Origin: an uncultured Oscillospiraceae bacterium
Lineage (GTDB): Bacteria; Bacillota; Clostridia; Oscillospirales; Acutalibacteraceae
Direction of reading: 5' to 3'
DNA length: 64,000 nt
Assembly: GCA_900549775.1 (NCBI GenBank)
Contig: URPR01000001.1
Location: 62,001 to 126,000, forward strand
The position numbers and the translations under genes are program-made. This document shows, piece by piece, positions 8,879 to 17,983 of this stretch; the stretch's first letter is position 1, and each line of letters begins with the position of its first letter. The notes under the pieces are model-generated. The model was not told where the DNA came from and searched no databases. It worked only from the letters and a program-made list of their open reading frames with translations.

Positions 8879-10135
8879 TTGTCAACAGTGAATGATAAAA
8901 AAAATAAGGTAAAAAAATATATACTAATGAAATTGTTTTGTTTGTTTATGCTTGTGCTTAGTGTTTTATATTCTGCTGCGAAAGAAAAATTTTCCCCGGT
9001 AGGCAAAAGTGTAAGCACTATGGTTAGTGCGTCAAGTGCCGGAAAAACAGAAGAGATGAAAGCGGTTTGGGTTTCGTTTATGGACTTAGATTTAAAAGGA
9101 ACTGACTATAGTGAAAAAGCTTTTAGAGAAAAATTTGATAATATAGTTGATGATTGCAAAAGCTTTAATTTAAATACTTTAATTGTCAATGTAAGGCCTT
9201 TTGGAGATGCCCTGTATCCGTCAAAAATTTTTCCAAGTTCGCACATTGTGGTGGAAAAACAAGGCGATACGTTGAAATTTGATCCTTTAAAATATATGAT
9301 AGAAAAAACTCACAGTGAGAACATGCAATTTCACGCATGGATAAATCCTTTAAGAATACAAATAAATAATAAACCGGAATTTCTGGCTGAGAATAACCCA
9401 TTTAACGCGTGGAAAAACAATATGGATCCTAAAACTGAAAACTTTGTTGTAGATTTTGGCAATGAGAAATATTATAACCCGGGGTATGCTGAAGTGAGAA
9501 AGCTCATAATAGATGGTGTAAAAGAGGTTGTTTCGAACTACGATGTGGACGGTATTCACTTTGATGATTATTTTTACCCAGAAAATAAGCCGGACTTTGA
9601 TGCAAAATGCTACAGTGAATATTTGAGTCAAGCAACGCCGGGGGAGGCGTTACCTCTTGATAAATGGAGAATGGCAAATATAAATGCTTTAGTTGCAGGT
9701 ACTTATAATGCTGTAAAATCGATAAAAAGCAATGTAGAATTTGGGATATCTCCGCAGTGCAACATACTGAAGAACGCCGCAATAGGCGCTGATATTTATT
9801 CTTGGTGCCAATACAAAGGCTATGTTGATTATATTTGCCCGCAAATGTACGTAAATTTTGAACATTGGTTTTTGCCATTTGACACGGCTATGAACACTTG
9901 GAAAGATATTCCTAGGAATAAGGACATAAAGCTTTACTGCGGGTTGGGAGTCTACAAAGCTGGTTCAGATGTCGACAGAGGCACGTGGAAGAATTCAAAT
10001 GATATTTTGCAAAAAGAAGTGGAATATGCGAGAAAATCAGGCTGTGATGGGTTTATGCTGTTTTGCTATGGGTCTTTGAAACTACCACAAAGCCAAGAGG
10101 AAGTTAAAAATATGATGAAGGTTCTTAACAGCTAG
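8879..10135 (+). CDS. Exported glycosyl hydrolase-like protein, GHL10/DUF187 family
   Basis: 418 residues. An N-terminal hydrophobic segment (KLFCLFMLVLSVLYSA, about residues 18-33) suggests a signal peptide or anchor. The rest matches the family 10-like hydrolase fold: MKAVWVSFMDLDLKG, LNTLIVNVRPFGDALYPSK, HAWINPLRI, NYDVDGIHFDDYFYP and ICPQMYVNFEH. Members are TIM-barrel proteins; the acidic pair in HFDDYF is a plausible catalytic site, but the substrate, probably a cell-wall or dietary glycan, is unknown. TTG start at 8879 after AGGGACGG; a GTG at 8888 and an ATG at 8927 are alternatives that also keep the hydrophobic segment. It ends two bases from the convergent mtaB. Confidence 0.82.
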   Translation: MSTVNDKKNKVKKYILMKLFCLFMLVLSVLYSAAKEKFSPVGKSVSTMVSASSAGKTEEMKAVWVSFMDLDLKGTDYSEKAFREKFDNIVDDCKSFNLNTLIVNVRPFGDALYPSKIFPSSHIVVEKQGDTLKFDPLKYMIEKTHSENMQFHAWINPLRIQINNKPEFLAENNPFNAWKNNMDPKTENFVVDFGNEKYYNPGYAEVRKLIIDGVKEVVSNYDVDGIHFDDYFYPENKPDFDAKCYSEYLSQATPGEALPLDKWRMANINALVAGTYNAVKSIKSNVEFGISPQCNILKNAAIGADIYSWCQYKGYVDYICPQMYVNFEHWFLPFDTAMNTWKDIPRNKDIKLYCGLGVYKAGSDVDRGTWKNSNDILQKEVEYARKSGCDGFMLFCYGSLKLPQSQEEVKNMMKVLNS

Positions 10136-10136
10136 A

Positions 10137-11417
10137 CTATAGAACGATGCCAAAGCAGTGATTATTTTTTACACTTGTAATTTTTACATTGTATATTTTA
10201 CCAAGTAAATTTTCATCTGATTTGACAAGCACAGGAGTGTAGTTTTTCGAGTAACCTTCAATGAATTCACCAATAGGTCGTTCAAACAAAACTTCTTCAG
10301 TTTTATTTACTTGGCTTGCTAAAAATTCTGAATTTAATTTTTCTGCAAGGGCAAGCATTATTTTAGTCCGTGAGTTCTTAACTTGCGGACTTATTTGATT
10401 TTTAAATTTTTCTGCACTTGTTCCAGGTCTTACAGAGTATGGAAAAACGTGAATTTTTGCAAAGCGAATTTTTTTTATAAAGTTAATAGATTTTAGAAAT
10501 TCTTCATCATTTTCTCCTGAAAATCCAACCATCACGTCTGTAGTAATGGAAGCGTTTTCAAAGCTGCTTCTGAGATTTTGGACAATAATTTCATATTCTT
10601 TTGTAGTATAGTGTCGGTTCATTCTTTTTAAAGTTTCATCGCATCCACTTTGTAGCGACAAGTGAAACTGAGGGCATAGCTTTTCTATTTTTGCTAAACG
10701 CCGTATAAAACGTTCATCCATTTGTTCAGGTTCTAATGAACCAAGTCGAACTCGCTTTATTTTTTCAACTGACGCAACAACTTCTATAGCGTCACAGAGG
10801 TTTTTGCCGATATCTTGACCGTAACAAGAAAGATTTATGCCAACTAGTACAATTTCTTGATATCCATTTTTTGCAAGATTTTCTATTTCGTCTTTCAGGT
10901 TCTCAAGATTTTTTGACCTTACCCGTCCCCTTGAGTACGGAATGATACAATATGAGCAAAACCTGTTACATCCATCTTCAATTTTTACAAAAGCCCTTGT
11001 TCTGTCATTAAAGTTTTCTATTTTGAAGTCATCGTATGTATTCAAGAAATTTTCTATACGAGAGATTTTATCTTGAGAATTTATAAATTTTTTAACCGCA
11101 TCTATTATATTGTTTTTGTTTGCGTTTCCCACTATTATATCAGCTTCTGGCCAAGCAGAAACCTTTTCAGGAAAGGCTTGAGGCATACAGCCTGTTAGCA
11201 CTACTATGGATTTTGGATTTTCCTTTTTCACTTTATGTAAAATCTTTCTGACTTTTTTATCGCTTTCAGCAGTGACAGTGCAAGAATTTACAATTATTAC
11301 GTCTGATTCTTTTAAATCATTTGTTTTTTCAAATCCGTTTTTAATAAAATTTTCCAATATAGCTTGAGATTCATATTGATTTACTTTGCAACCGAGGGTA
11401 AAAATAAATACTTTCAT
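10137..11417 (-). CDS. mtaB: tRNA t6A37 methylthiotransferase MtaB
   Basis: 426 residues. A radical-SAM enzyme that inserts a methylthio group into t6A37 of ANN-decoding tRNAs. N-terminal UPF0004 domain with cluster cysteines Cys10 (TLGCKVNQYES), Cys46 (NSCTV) and Cys77 (TGCMPQ); radical-SAM motif C150-x3-C154-x2-C157 in DGCNRFCSYCIIPYSRGRVRS; C-terminal TRAM region. TLGCKVNQ separates MtaB from MiaB and RimO. ATG start with a weak AGGAGAAAGTA site. Confidence 0.95.
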   Translation of the reverse strand: MKVFIFTLGCKVNQYESQAILENFIKNGFEKTNDLKESDVIIVNSCTVTAESDKKVRKILHKVKKENPKSIVVLTGCMPQAFPEKVSAWPEADIIVGNANKNNIIDAVKKFINSQDKISRIENFLNTYDDFKIENFNDRTRAFVKIEDGCNRFCSYCIIPYSRGRVRSKNLENLKDEIENLAKNGYQEIVLVGINLSCYGQDIGKNLCDAIEVVASVEKIKRVRLGSLEPEQMDERFIRRLAKIEKLCPQFHLSLQSGCDETLKRMNRHYTTKEYEIIVQNLRSSFENASITTDVMVGFSGENDEEFLKSINFIKKIRFAKIHVFPYSVRPGTSAEKFKNQISPQVKNSRTKIMLALAEKLNSEFLASQVNKTEEVLFERPIGEFIEGYSKNYTPVLVKSDENLLGKIYNVKITSVKNNHCFGIVL

Positions 11418-11485
11418 TACTTTCTCCTAAAATTCGAGATTTTTTTATTTTTTTTGTCAGTTCACATAAAGTTAGTTTTATAGGC

Positions 11486-11514
11486 TTGACCTAATGAACT
11501 AATGCTGCTAACAT
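11486..11514 (+). promoter_or_regulatory. Promoter of the HPr-like gene
   Basis: TTGACC at 11486-11491, 17-bp spacer, TAACAT at 11509-11514, 39 bases before the coding start. Confidence 0.65.
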
Positions 11515-11553
11515 AAATGTAAATAGTGAGTTTTACATTTTGGGAGGCACGAT

Positions 11554-11793
11554 ATGTATAAAGAAGACATTATACTATCTGATATTGAAACCGTAAAAAA
11601 CTTTGTCACTTTTGCCAATAAGTTTGATTTCCCTGTAAATTTAATTTCAGAACGGCATGTCATAAACGGCAAATCTATAATGGGAATATTCAGCTTAGAC
11701 CTTTCACAGCCACTGCAGGTTGAAGTTGATGAAAGCTTTCCTGTTGAATTTAAAGAACAAATCAAAACCTTTAGGGTGAAAAAAGAAAACTAA
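11554..11793 (+). CDS. HPr-like protein without the catalytic histidine
   Basis: 79 residues. The second half carries the HPr regulatory-site signature INGKSIMGIFSLDLS, with Ser41 at the position of Bacillus HPr Ser46, and FANKFDFPVNL matches the helix before it. The N-terminal stretch that should read GxHARP is replaced by LSDIETVKNF: the phosphorylatable His15 and following Arg are absent. It therefore cannot be a normal sugar-PTS phosphocarrier; a Crh-like regulatory role through the serine is possible but is inference. Monocistronic: own promoter, GGGAGG ribosome site, terminator downstream. Confidence 0.75.
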   Translation: MYKEDIILSDIETVKNFVTFANKFDFPVNLISERHVINGKSIMGIFSLDLSQPLQVEVDESFPVEFKEQIKTFRVKKEN

Positions 11794-11850
11794 AACATAT
11801 TTTATTGAATTTTTTCAAATTAGTAAATCCCTTTTGTTTTACGAATATGT

Positions 11851-11892
11851 AAAAACTGGTCTGAGAATTTATGGATATAGACCAGTTTTTTA
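11851..11892. terminator. Bidirectional terminator between HPr-like gene and rsmI
   Basis: AAAAACTGGTCT pairs with AGACCAGTTTTTT across a short loop; A and T runs flank both sides, so it can serve both convergent genes. Confidence 0.85.
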
Positions 11893-11939
11893 TTTAGTAC
11901 AATATGCAATAGAGCTTTAAAAATTTATGAGTTAAGATT

Positions 11940-12770
11940 TTAATTTTTATTTAGAAAAAGTCTGTAAAGTTCGCTTTTAGAAAGGCCGGTTTCCTTAGCT
12001 GCAAGCTTAGTAGCTTGAGAAAGGCTTAATTTTTCGTTTAAAAATTTATCTACTGCTTTCACGGCTTCATCTTTTGAAACTGTAGTTACTTCGGCTTTGC
12101 TAAAGCCTGCCACTATTATTACTATTTCACCTTTGAGCGCGGTACTTTCTAACATATTGCAGGCGCCTTGCAACGTAGTCCTTATAACTTCTTCGTGTAT
12201 TTTGGTGAGTTCTCTGACAATTGCAATTTTTCGGTCTCCTAAAGTGCCGTATAAATCATGTATGGTATTTTTAAGTTTGTGTGGCGCCTCGTAAAAAATC
12301 ATAGTACGCTTTTCAAATTTTAATTCATTTAAATGTTCTCTGCGACTTTTTTTATTTACACTTAAAAAGCCCTCAAAAGCAAACCTTCCGCTTGAGATTC
12401 CAGATATGCACAATGCAGCTGTAAATGCACTGGGACCCGGTATTACAGTTACGGGTATGCCTTTTTCTTCGCAAAGTCTAACAAGTTTTTCGCCGGGATC
12501 GGATATGGCAGGCATTCCTGCATCTGAGACCAATGCACAAGTTTCACCGTTTAAAATTCTTGTGCAAATAAATTCAGTTTTTTGTTTATCGCTATGCTCA
12601 AAGTAACTTGTAAGAGGCTTTTTGATATTGAAATGATTTAAAAGCTTAAGGGTGACTCTGGTATCTTCTGCCGCTATAAAGTCTACACTTTTTAAGGTAT
12701 CGATAGCTCTTTGCGAAAAGTCTTGCAAGTTGCCTATAGGTGTGCCGACAATAATTAATTTACCTATCAT
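11940..12770 (-). CDS. rsmI: 16S rRNA 2'-O-ribose C1402 methyltransferase RsmI
   Basis: 276 residues. Methylates the ribose of C1402 in the decoding centre. Tetrapyrrole-methylase fold: GKLIIVGTPIGNLQDFSQRA, AEDTRVTLKLLNHF, LVSDAGMPAISDPGEKLV, VIPGPSAFTAALCISG and EAPHKL. Start ATG at 12768-12770, with GGAG nine bases upstream; this overlaps the end of the preceding methylase gene by 11 bases, so the two are coupled. A further upstream ATG would add 11 residues without family similarity. Confidence 0.95.
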   Translation of the reverse strand: MIGKLIIVGTPIGNLQDFSQRAIDTLKSVDFIAAEDTRVTLKLLNHFNIKKPLTSYFEHSDKQKTEFICTRILNGETCALVSDAGMPAISDPGEKLVRLCEEKGIPVTVIPGPSAFTAALCISGISSGRFAFEGFLSVNKKSRREHLNELKFEKRTMIFYEAPHKLKNTIHDLYGTLGDRKIAIVRELTKIHEEVIRTTLQGACNMLESTALKGEIVIIVAGFSKAEVTTVSKDEAVKAVDKFLNEKLSLSQATKLAAKETGLSKSELYRLFLNKN

Positions 12771-13509
12771 TTTTATTTTCTCCGTTTTCCATATAAAATT
12801 CATAAATCTTTTTTAGCTCATCAGATTTATTTCCATTGTCATCTTCCATGATTAAAGCTGGCATCACAACAAGGCCAGGATTTCTGCCTCTTTTTCCTTC
12901 CAAAAGAAAAAGCTTAGGTAATGATGTGCGCCGCTGCTGTACGAACCTTAATCTTTTTGGTTCTATATTGTGTTTTCTCATTGAAAGCATCACATCACAA
13001 AGTCGTTCGCTTCTTTGGCAGATGCAAAGCCTACCACCGAAATTTAAAAATTTTTCTGCCACTTTTACTACATCGTCTGTAGAACAAACAAGCTCATGCC
13101 GTGCTATTTTTTTATGTACCGAGTCATTAAGCAACCCCCTGCCCACAGCCTTATATGGAGGGTTGCAGACGACTAAATCATAGGAATGCTTGTAATTTTT
13201 GAGGTCATAATTTTTTATATCAGAATGCACAACTTCAATTTTGTCTGATAGATCATTAAGTTCTACAGAACGTTTAGCAAGGTTAAAGGCATTTTCTTGA
13301 ATCTCAATTGCTGTTGTAAATTTTGGTGGAGTTTTGGTGTGCCAGAAAAGAGGAATTGTGCCACAGCCTGTCCCGAATTCTGCTGCTTTTTCATATTTTT
13401 TAGGGCAGGCAAAATCCGCAAGAAGCAGCGTATCTGTAGAAAATTTGTGTTCATCCGACACTATAACTGATATGCCATTTCCGAGTGGTTCTAATTTTTC
13501 ATTTGTCAT
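12760..13509 (-). CDS. TrmN6/YfiC-like N6-adenine methyltransferase
   Basis: 249 residues. SAM-dependent Rossmann methyltransferase with motif I AAEFGTGCGTIPL and the N6-adenine motif NPPY in DLVVCNPPYKAVGRG. The family includes the methylase of A37 in tRNA1(Val); the pairing with rsmI is common in Firmicutes and agrees with an RNA substrate, which I infer. Start ATG at 13507-13509 with CGGAGA eight bases upstream; an ATG five codons earlier overlaps that ribosome site. Confidence 0.85.
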   Translation of the reverse strand: MTNEKLEPLGNGISVIVSDEHKFSTDTLLLADFACPKKYEKAAEFGTGCGTIPLFWHTKTPPKFTTAIEIQENAFNLAKRSVELNDLSDKIEVVHSDIKNYDLKNYKHSYDLVVCNPPYKAVGRGLLNDSVHKKIARHELVCSTDDVVKVAEKFLNFGGRLCICQRSERLCDVMLSMRKHNIEPKRLRFVQQRRTSLPKLFLLEGKRGRNPGLVVMPALIMEDDNGNKSDELKKIYEFYMENGENKNDR

Positions 13510-13540
13510 AAAGTATCTCCGCATAGTTTTATATTAAAAT

Positions 13541-13561
13541 AAGGCGAGAAATCCTCGCCTT
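13541..13561 (-). terminator. Terminator after the ferredoxin gene
   Basis: AAGGCGAG/CTCGCCTT perfect 8-bp stem with a five-base loop, followed on the minus strand by ATTTTAAT. The T run is short, so partial readthrough into the methylase genes is likely. Confidence 0.6.
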
Positions 13562-13589
13562 AAATTTCATTGAAAGCAAATAATACGCA

Positions 13590-13763
13590 TTATTCAGCTG
13601 GATTAGGAGCACTAACAGGGCAAACGCCAGCACATGCGCCACAATCGATACAAATTTCAGGGTCTATTACGTATTTTCCTTCACCTTCAGAAATTGCACC
13701 GACAGGGCATTGTGCTTCGCATGCTCCGCATGATATACATTCATCGTTAATTTTGTAAGCCAT
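13590..13763 (-). CDS. 2[4Fe-4S] ferredoxin
   Basis: 57 residues. A small clostridial-type ferredoxin carrying low-potential electrons in anaerobic metabolism. Two symmetric cluster motifs are visible, CISCGACEAQCP at residues 9-20 and CIDCGACAGVCP at 38-49, eight cysteines in all. ATG start with GGAGGTGC upstream, its own promoter and a downstream stem-loop. The proline-rich end VSAPNPAE is typical. Confidence 0.95.
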   Translation of the reverse strand: MAYKINDECISCGACEAQCPVGAISEGEGKYVIDPEICIDCGACAGVCPVSAPNPAE

Positions 13764-13792
13764 AAAGCACCTCCGTTAAGTTTAATGAATAT

Positions 13793-13820
13793 ATTTTATC
13801 ATATTATTAAAAAAAATCAA
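13793..13820 (-). promoter_or_regulatory. Promoter of the ferredoxin gene
   Basis: Minus-strand TTGATT at 13815-13820, 16-bp spacer, TAAAAT at 13793-13798 preceded by ATGA (TG extended -10), about 30 bases before the ATG. Confidence 0.6.
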
Positions 13821-13851
13821 GGTATTAAAGTTTTAAAATTCAAATGATTTA

Positions 13852-14175
13852 TTAACTGCACAAGTCCTCGAGCAGAGAAGATAAATCAGATTGATTTTTT
13901 ACCACAATGCCACCATTTAAAAGCATATTTTGGTCTGCTTTTGGTAAGCTGGATGTATGAACTTCAGTTACTTTTATGGGATTTTCATTGCCGTTTTCAA
14001 ATACAGCAATGCTTCCATTGAAATCTTTAACAATATATGATAAACTACTATTTGAAGTGGTAGGTGGCGCTTCGGCTTTATTTACTTCTTCTTGTGGCTT
14101 CTTATATAAAACTATTGACAAAATTAATAAAAATAAAATTGCAAAAATTATGCCAAAAAATACTTTTTTTCGCAC
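13852..14175 (-). CDS. Membrane-anchored BofC C-terminal domain-like protein
   Basis: 107 residues. N-terminal transmembrane anchor (about residues 4-24), a low-complexity linker, then YIVKDFNGSIAVFENGNENP and VTEVHTSSLPKADQNMLLNGG. These resemble the C-terminal domain of BofC, the Bacillus forespore protein that restrains the SpoIVB protease in sigma-K activation. Here the domain stands alone on a short anchor, a form I recall in other clostridia. A sporulation role is inference. GTG start after GGGGTGATATT. Confidence 0.55.
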   Translation of the reverse strand: MRKKVFFGIIFAILFLLILSIVLYKKPQEEVNKAEAPPTTSNSSLSYIVKDFNGSIAVFENGNENPIKVTEVHTSSLPKADQNMLLNGGIVVKNQSDLSSLLEDLCS

Positions 14176-14276
14176 AATATCACCCCACAGTAAATCTTAA
14201 TTAGCTGGTGATATTGTTTGGAAAAGTAAGTAATTTTATACATCAAAATTTTGAAATGCTTCGGCAGGGGACATAA

Positions 14277-16349
14277 ATGAAAAATAAAAGAAATAAAAAT
14301 AAATTTACACATAAACTTGTAACTACCATCAATGATAATTACTTTAGAGTTGCAGCGGTTAAAGTTTTAAAAACTTTTTTAGTTATATTTCTAGTAATAG
14401 CTTTTTTTATGTTTAGCACAGGATTGGTTTATTTATTTCAAGTAGCAAATGATAAGGTAGAATATGACGTTAAGGCATCTAAGCTGTTGCTAAGCAGTAT
14501 AGTTTACATAAATGGAGAAGATGGAAGCACTAAAGAATATACAAGAGCATATGATACTGAAAACAGAATTTGGGCTGATTTTGATAAAATACCAAATCAT
14601 ATGAAAGATGCAATAATAGCTATTGAGGACAAAAGATTTTTTGAACATAGCGGTGTAGACTGGATTAGAACAGCAGGTGCTGCGATAAATTTAGTAACGG
14701 GGTCTGACACATATGGCGGATCAACTTTAACGCAACAATTGATAAAAAACTTGACAGGTGAAAATCAAACCAGCATAACAAGAAAAGTAAAAGAAATATT
14801 TAGAGCCTTAAATTTTGAAAGAGAAAACTCGAAAGATGAAATATTGGAAGCATACTTAAATGTGGTTCACTTTGGGGCAGGATGCTATGGAGTACAGGCT
14901 GCAGCTAAAAAATATTTTGAAAAGGATATAGCAGATTGTTCAATAGCAGAATGTGCGACAATTGCCGGTATTACTCAAAACCCAACTGCATTTAATCCAT
15001 TATTGCACCCTGAGAATAACAAAAAAAGGCGAGAAACTGTGCTTTACGAAATGTTTTCTCAGTCAAAAATCACAGAAGATGAATATAATAAAGCAATAGA
15101 AGAATCTAATAAAATGACTTTTAAAAATTCAACTTCTAAAAAGGGCATACTTCCGGAGCATGTAAGAGATTGGTATACAGAAGCTTTGTTCAACGATGTA
15201 GTTAATGATTTGTCTCAGAAATACAAAATCAGCAAATCTGCAGCGCAAAAGATGCTATATACGCAAGGTTTACAGATTTACAGCGCGATGGATGAAAAAG
15301 CCCAAAGAGCAGCTGAATCTGTCATATGGGATTCTAATATATTATCTGGAGATAAGAAGCTTGAACTTGGTTATTTGATGATGGATTTTAATGGTAGGAT
15401 TTTGGCAAGTGTAGGTTCTAGAGCGAAAAAAACAGCCAATAGTTTATTTGACAGAGCAAACTTTGCAAAACGACAACCGGGATCGTCCATTAAGCCTATA
15501 GCGGTTTATGCTCCTGCGATTGACTTGGGACTTTATGATTATAATTCAACACTTCCGGATGCGCCTATAGAAAATTTCTACGGTATAGGAAAACCAGGTC
15601 CTAGGAACTGGTATGGAGGATACAAAGGTTCTGTGAGCTTACAATGGGCAATAGAACAGTCAGCAAACGCACCTGCGGCACAAGTTTTGAGAAAACTTAC
15701 TAACAGAAAAAGTTATGACTTTTTAACAAAGAAACTCTTTATGAGCAGCTTATCTGAAACGGATCTTGTATCTTCTTCGGCGCTGGCTTTAGGGGGGTTA
15801 AACGTCGGGGTTACAGTCAGAGAAATGGTAGCAGCGTTTCAAATATTTGGAAATGGTGGCATGTACAATAAGCCATTCACTTATTTTTATGTTTTGGATA
15901 GGAATGGGAAAATCCTCTTAGATAATCGGAATAATATTTCGACAAGAGCGATAAGCGAAAAAACCGCAACCGTAATGAACAGGTTGCTAAGAAATGTAGT
16001 GGTGAGCGGTACTGGTAGACTGGCCAATATAAAAAATTGGGAAGTAATAGGCAAAACTGGTTCTACAAACTCGAACAAAGATAGTTGGTTTGTGGGAGAA
16101 ACGCCTTGGGCGGTAGCGGGAATATGGACCGGCTACAACTTTCCTAAAAGATTAAGTTCTACGGCGTATTCAAAACAAATTTGGAAGGCAATAATGGAAA
16201 AATACCTTGAAGGAAAAGAGCAAAAGGATTATGTTTTAGACAACTCTGTCTTTGAGAGTGAACAGACTGAAGAAATGTCTGAAAATGATGTGGGAAATAA
16301 TGAACCAAATGTGAATACAGTAACATCAGAAAATAATATTTATGAATAA
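14277..16349 (+). CDS. Class A penicillin-binding protein (PBP1A family)
   Basis: 690 residues. Bifunctional: polymerises lipid II and cross-links glycan strands. One membrane segment (about residues 31-57). The GT51 glycosyltransferase has catalytic Glu117 in AIEDKRFFEHSGVDW and GGSTLTQQLIKNL. The transpeptidase has SxxK at Ser403 (GSSIKP), SAN at Ser462 and KTG at Lys593 (KTGSTNSNKDSWFVG). The acidic, Asn-rich C-terminal tail has no recognised domain. ATG start after GGCAGGGG. aspartokinase follows 26 bases later. Confidence 0.94.
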   Translation: MKNKRNKNKFTHKLVTTINDNYFRVAAVKVLKTFLVIFLVIAFFMFSTGLVYLFQVANDKVEYDVKASKLLLSSIVYINGEDGSTKEYTRAYDTENRIWADFDKIPNHMKDAIIAIEDKRFFEHSGVDWIRTAGAAINLVTGSDTYGGSTLTQQLIKNLTGENQTSITRKVKEIFRALNFERENSKDEILEAYLNVVHFGAGCYGVQAAAKKYFEKDIADCSIAECATIAGITQNPTAFNPLLHPENNKKRRETVLYEMFSQSKITEDEYNKAIEESNKMTFKNSTSKKGILPEHVRDWYTEALFNDVVNDLSQKYKISKSAAQKMLYTQGLQIYSAMDEKAQRAAESVIWDSNILSGDKKLELGYLMMDFNGRILASVGSRAKKTANSLFDRANFAKRQPGSSIKPIAVYAPAIDLGLYDYNSTLPDAPIENFYGIGKPGPRNWYGGYKGSVSLQWAIEQSANAPAAQVLRKLTNRKSYDFLTKKLFMSSLSETDLVSSSALALGGLNVGVTVREMVAAFQIFGNGGMYNKPFTYFYVLDRNGKILLDNRNNISTRAISEKTATVMNRLLRNVVVSGTGRLANIKNWEVIGKTGSTNSNKDSWFVGETPWAVAGIWTGYNFPKRLSSTAYSKQIWKAIMEKYLEGKEQKDYVLDNSVFESEQTEEMSENDVGNNEPNVNTVTSENNIYE

Positions 16350-16375
16350 AATTGAATGTGGAGATGGTAATTAAT

Positions 16376-17593
16376 ATGAGCTTAATAGTGCAAAAGTTTG
16401 GAGGAACTTCTGTAGCGGACTCGAAGCTTATATTTAATGTTGCGAAAACTGTAACGAAGGCGTATGATGAAAATAATGATGTGGTAGTTGTTGTTTCGGC
16501 GCAAGGAGATATGACAGATCAGCTTATATTTAAAGCTAATGAAATAAATAAAAAAGGATCAAAAAGAGAAATGGATATGCTGCTATCGGCAGGAGAACAA
16601 ATCTCAGTGGCACTTGTTGCAATGGCGATAGAAAAAATGGGTTACCCGGTAGTATCGCTTTTAGGCTGGCAAGCTGGCGTTATGACCAGCTCAACTTATG
16701 GGAGCGCACTAATTACGAAAATAGACCCTGCAAGAATAAGAAAAGAACTCGATAAGAGAAACATAGTTATAGTTGCAGGCTTTCAAGGCTTAAATAAGTA
16801 CTATGATGTAACGACTTTAGGCAGGGGAGGGTCAGATACAAGCGCCGTGGGGATTGCTGCGGTTTTGAATGCGGATGTATGTAGGATATATACAGACGTT
16901 GATGGTGTGTATACTGCCGACCCGAGGAAGGTAAAAAATGCGAGAAAACTTTCTTATATTTCATACGATGAAATGCTAGAGTTAGCAAATATGGGAGCAC
17001 AGGTGTTAAACAATAGATCGGTTGAAATAGCTAAGAAACACAATATAGAAATTGAAGTGCTTTCCAGTATGGAAGATTTACCCGGCACTGTAGTTAAGGA
17101 GGCAAGTGGTATGGAGAAAATGCTAATTAGTGGAGTCGCAAAAGACGATGGCATAGCGCGCATTACGATAATGGGTGTGCCAGACATTCCGGGCTGGGCG
17201 TTTAAGATATTTTCAAAGCTTTCATCTAAGGGAATAAATGTGGATATAATATTGCAATCTACAGGTGGAGAAAACACGAAAGATATTTCATTTACTGTAA
17301 GAGAAGAACAGCTTGACGATGCAGTAGAAATTTTAAATGAGTATTGTAAATCTATAGAAGGTAGCTTTGTAACGTACGATAGGAATGTATCGAAAGTGTC
17401 CGTGGTAGGAGCCGGCATGGAGAGTCACCCTGGTGTTGCGGCAAAAATGTTTGAAGCACTTTTTACAGCACAGATTAATATTCAAATGATAGCAACAAGC
17501 GAGATAAAGATTTCTGTTTTGCTGAACCAAAACGAAGCAGATAAAGCTGTAATTGTAATCCACGATACTTTTTTTGATACACCAGCTATTTAA
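16376..17593 (+). CDS. lysC: Aspartate kinase
   Basis: 405 residues. Phosphorylates aspartate, the first step to lysine, threonine, methionine and diaminopimelate. Kinase motif SLIVQKFGGTSVADSK at the start, GRGGSDTSAVGIAAVLNAD and YTDVDGVYTADPR, then two ACT domains (about residues 270-400) for feedback control. The start ATG at 16376 is chosen for the canonical MSLIVQKFGG; a TTG at 16352 and ATG at 16364 are in frame but their spacing to GGAG is poor or absent. No lysine riboswitch fits the 26-base gap; it is probably co-transcribed with the PBP gene, both serving wall precursor supply. Confidence 0.94.
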   Translation: MSLIVQKFGGTSVADSKLIFNVAKTVTKAYDENNDVVVVVSAQGDMTDQLIFKANEINKKGSKREMDMLLSAGEQISVALVAMAIEKMGYPVVSLLGWQAGVMTSSTYGSALITKIDPARIRKELDKRNIVIVAGFQGLNKYYDVTTLGRGGSDTSAVGIAAVLNADVCRIYTDVDGVYTADPRKVKNARKLSYISYDEMLELANMGAQVLNNRSVEIAKKHNIEIEVLSSMEDLPGTVVKEASGMEKMLISGVAKDDGIARITIMGVPDIPGWAFKIFSKLSSKGINVDIILQSTGGENTKDISFTVREEQLDDAVEILNEYCKSIEGSFVTYDRNVSKVSVVGAGMESHPGVAAKMFEALFTAQINIQMIATSEIKISVLLNQNEADKAVIVIHDTFFDTPAI

Positions 17594-17608
17594 AGTTAGA
17601 AAAATTTG

Positions 17609-17682
17609 AGCAGTGGCTGGTTTCTTTTACTACCGAGCTTTGGTGACTTTTGAGGCTAGCCAATGAAACTGCTTTTTATTTA
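17609..17682 (+). terminator. Possible terminator or attenuator before gatCAB
   Basis: AGCAG and GGCT pair with AGCC and CTGCT, with an internal loop and a small inner ACC/GGT hairpin, followed by TTTTTATTT. The long interrupted stem makes the call uncertain. No T-box consensus was seen. Confidence 0.45.
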
Positions 17683-17706
17683 AAATAGAAAAGGAGATGT
17701 ATTATT

Positions 17707-17982
17707 TTGTTAAAAAGTGAAGACATAAAAAAATTATGTGAATCGGCGAAAATAATGATGCAGGAAAACGAACTTGAAAATTTTGCAGATGATTTGAACG
17801 ACATGCTAGCGTTCATTAACACTGTGAATGAAAAGGACTTTGATGTTGAATTTAATGGGTTTGATGATGAGATTGAAAACCTTGCTGAAGATGAAATCGG
17901 AAAATCATTAACTCATAAAGAAATATTCAAAGATGTTGACAATAGAGACAACTTCTACGTAGTAAAGGAAAGGGAGATGTAA
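17707..17982 (+). CDS. gatC: Asp/Glu-tRNA amidotransferase subunit C
   Basis: 91 residues. GatC bridges GatA and GatB in the complex that converts misacylated Glu-tRNA(Gln) or Asp-tRNA(Asn) to the amide form. The helical N-terminal half with ENFADDLNDMLAFINTVNEKD and the acidic C-terminal arm fit the family. TTG start about ten bases after AAGGAG. It lies one base before gatA. Confidence 0.88.
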   Translation: MLKSEDIKKLCESAKIMMQENELENFADDLNDMLAFINTVNEKDFDVEFNGFDDEIENLAEDEIGKSLTHKEIFKDVDNRDNFYVVKEREM

Positions 17983-17983
17983 T

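Noticed and set aside
16350..16376. Lysine riboswitch before aspartokinase.
   Set aside because: Only 26 bases separate it from the PBP gene, too short for the ~170-nt aptamer.
17594..17706. T-box leader before gatCAB.
   Set aside because: No T-box sequence or specifier loop pattern; the spacer is too short.
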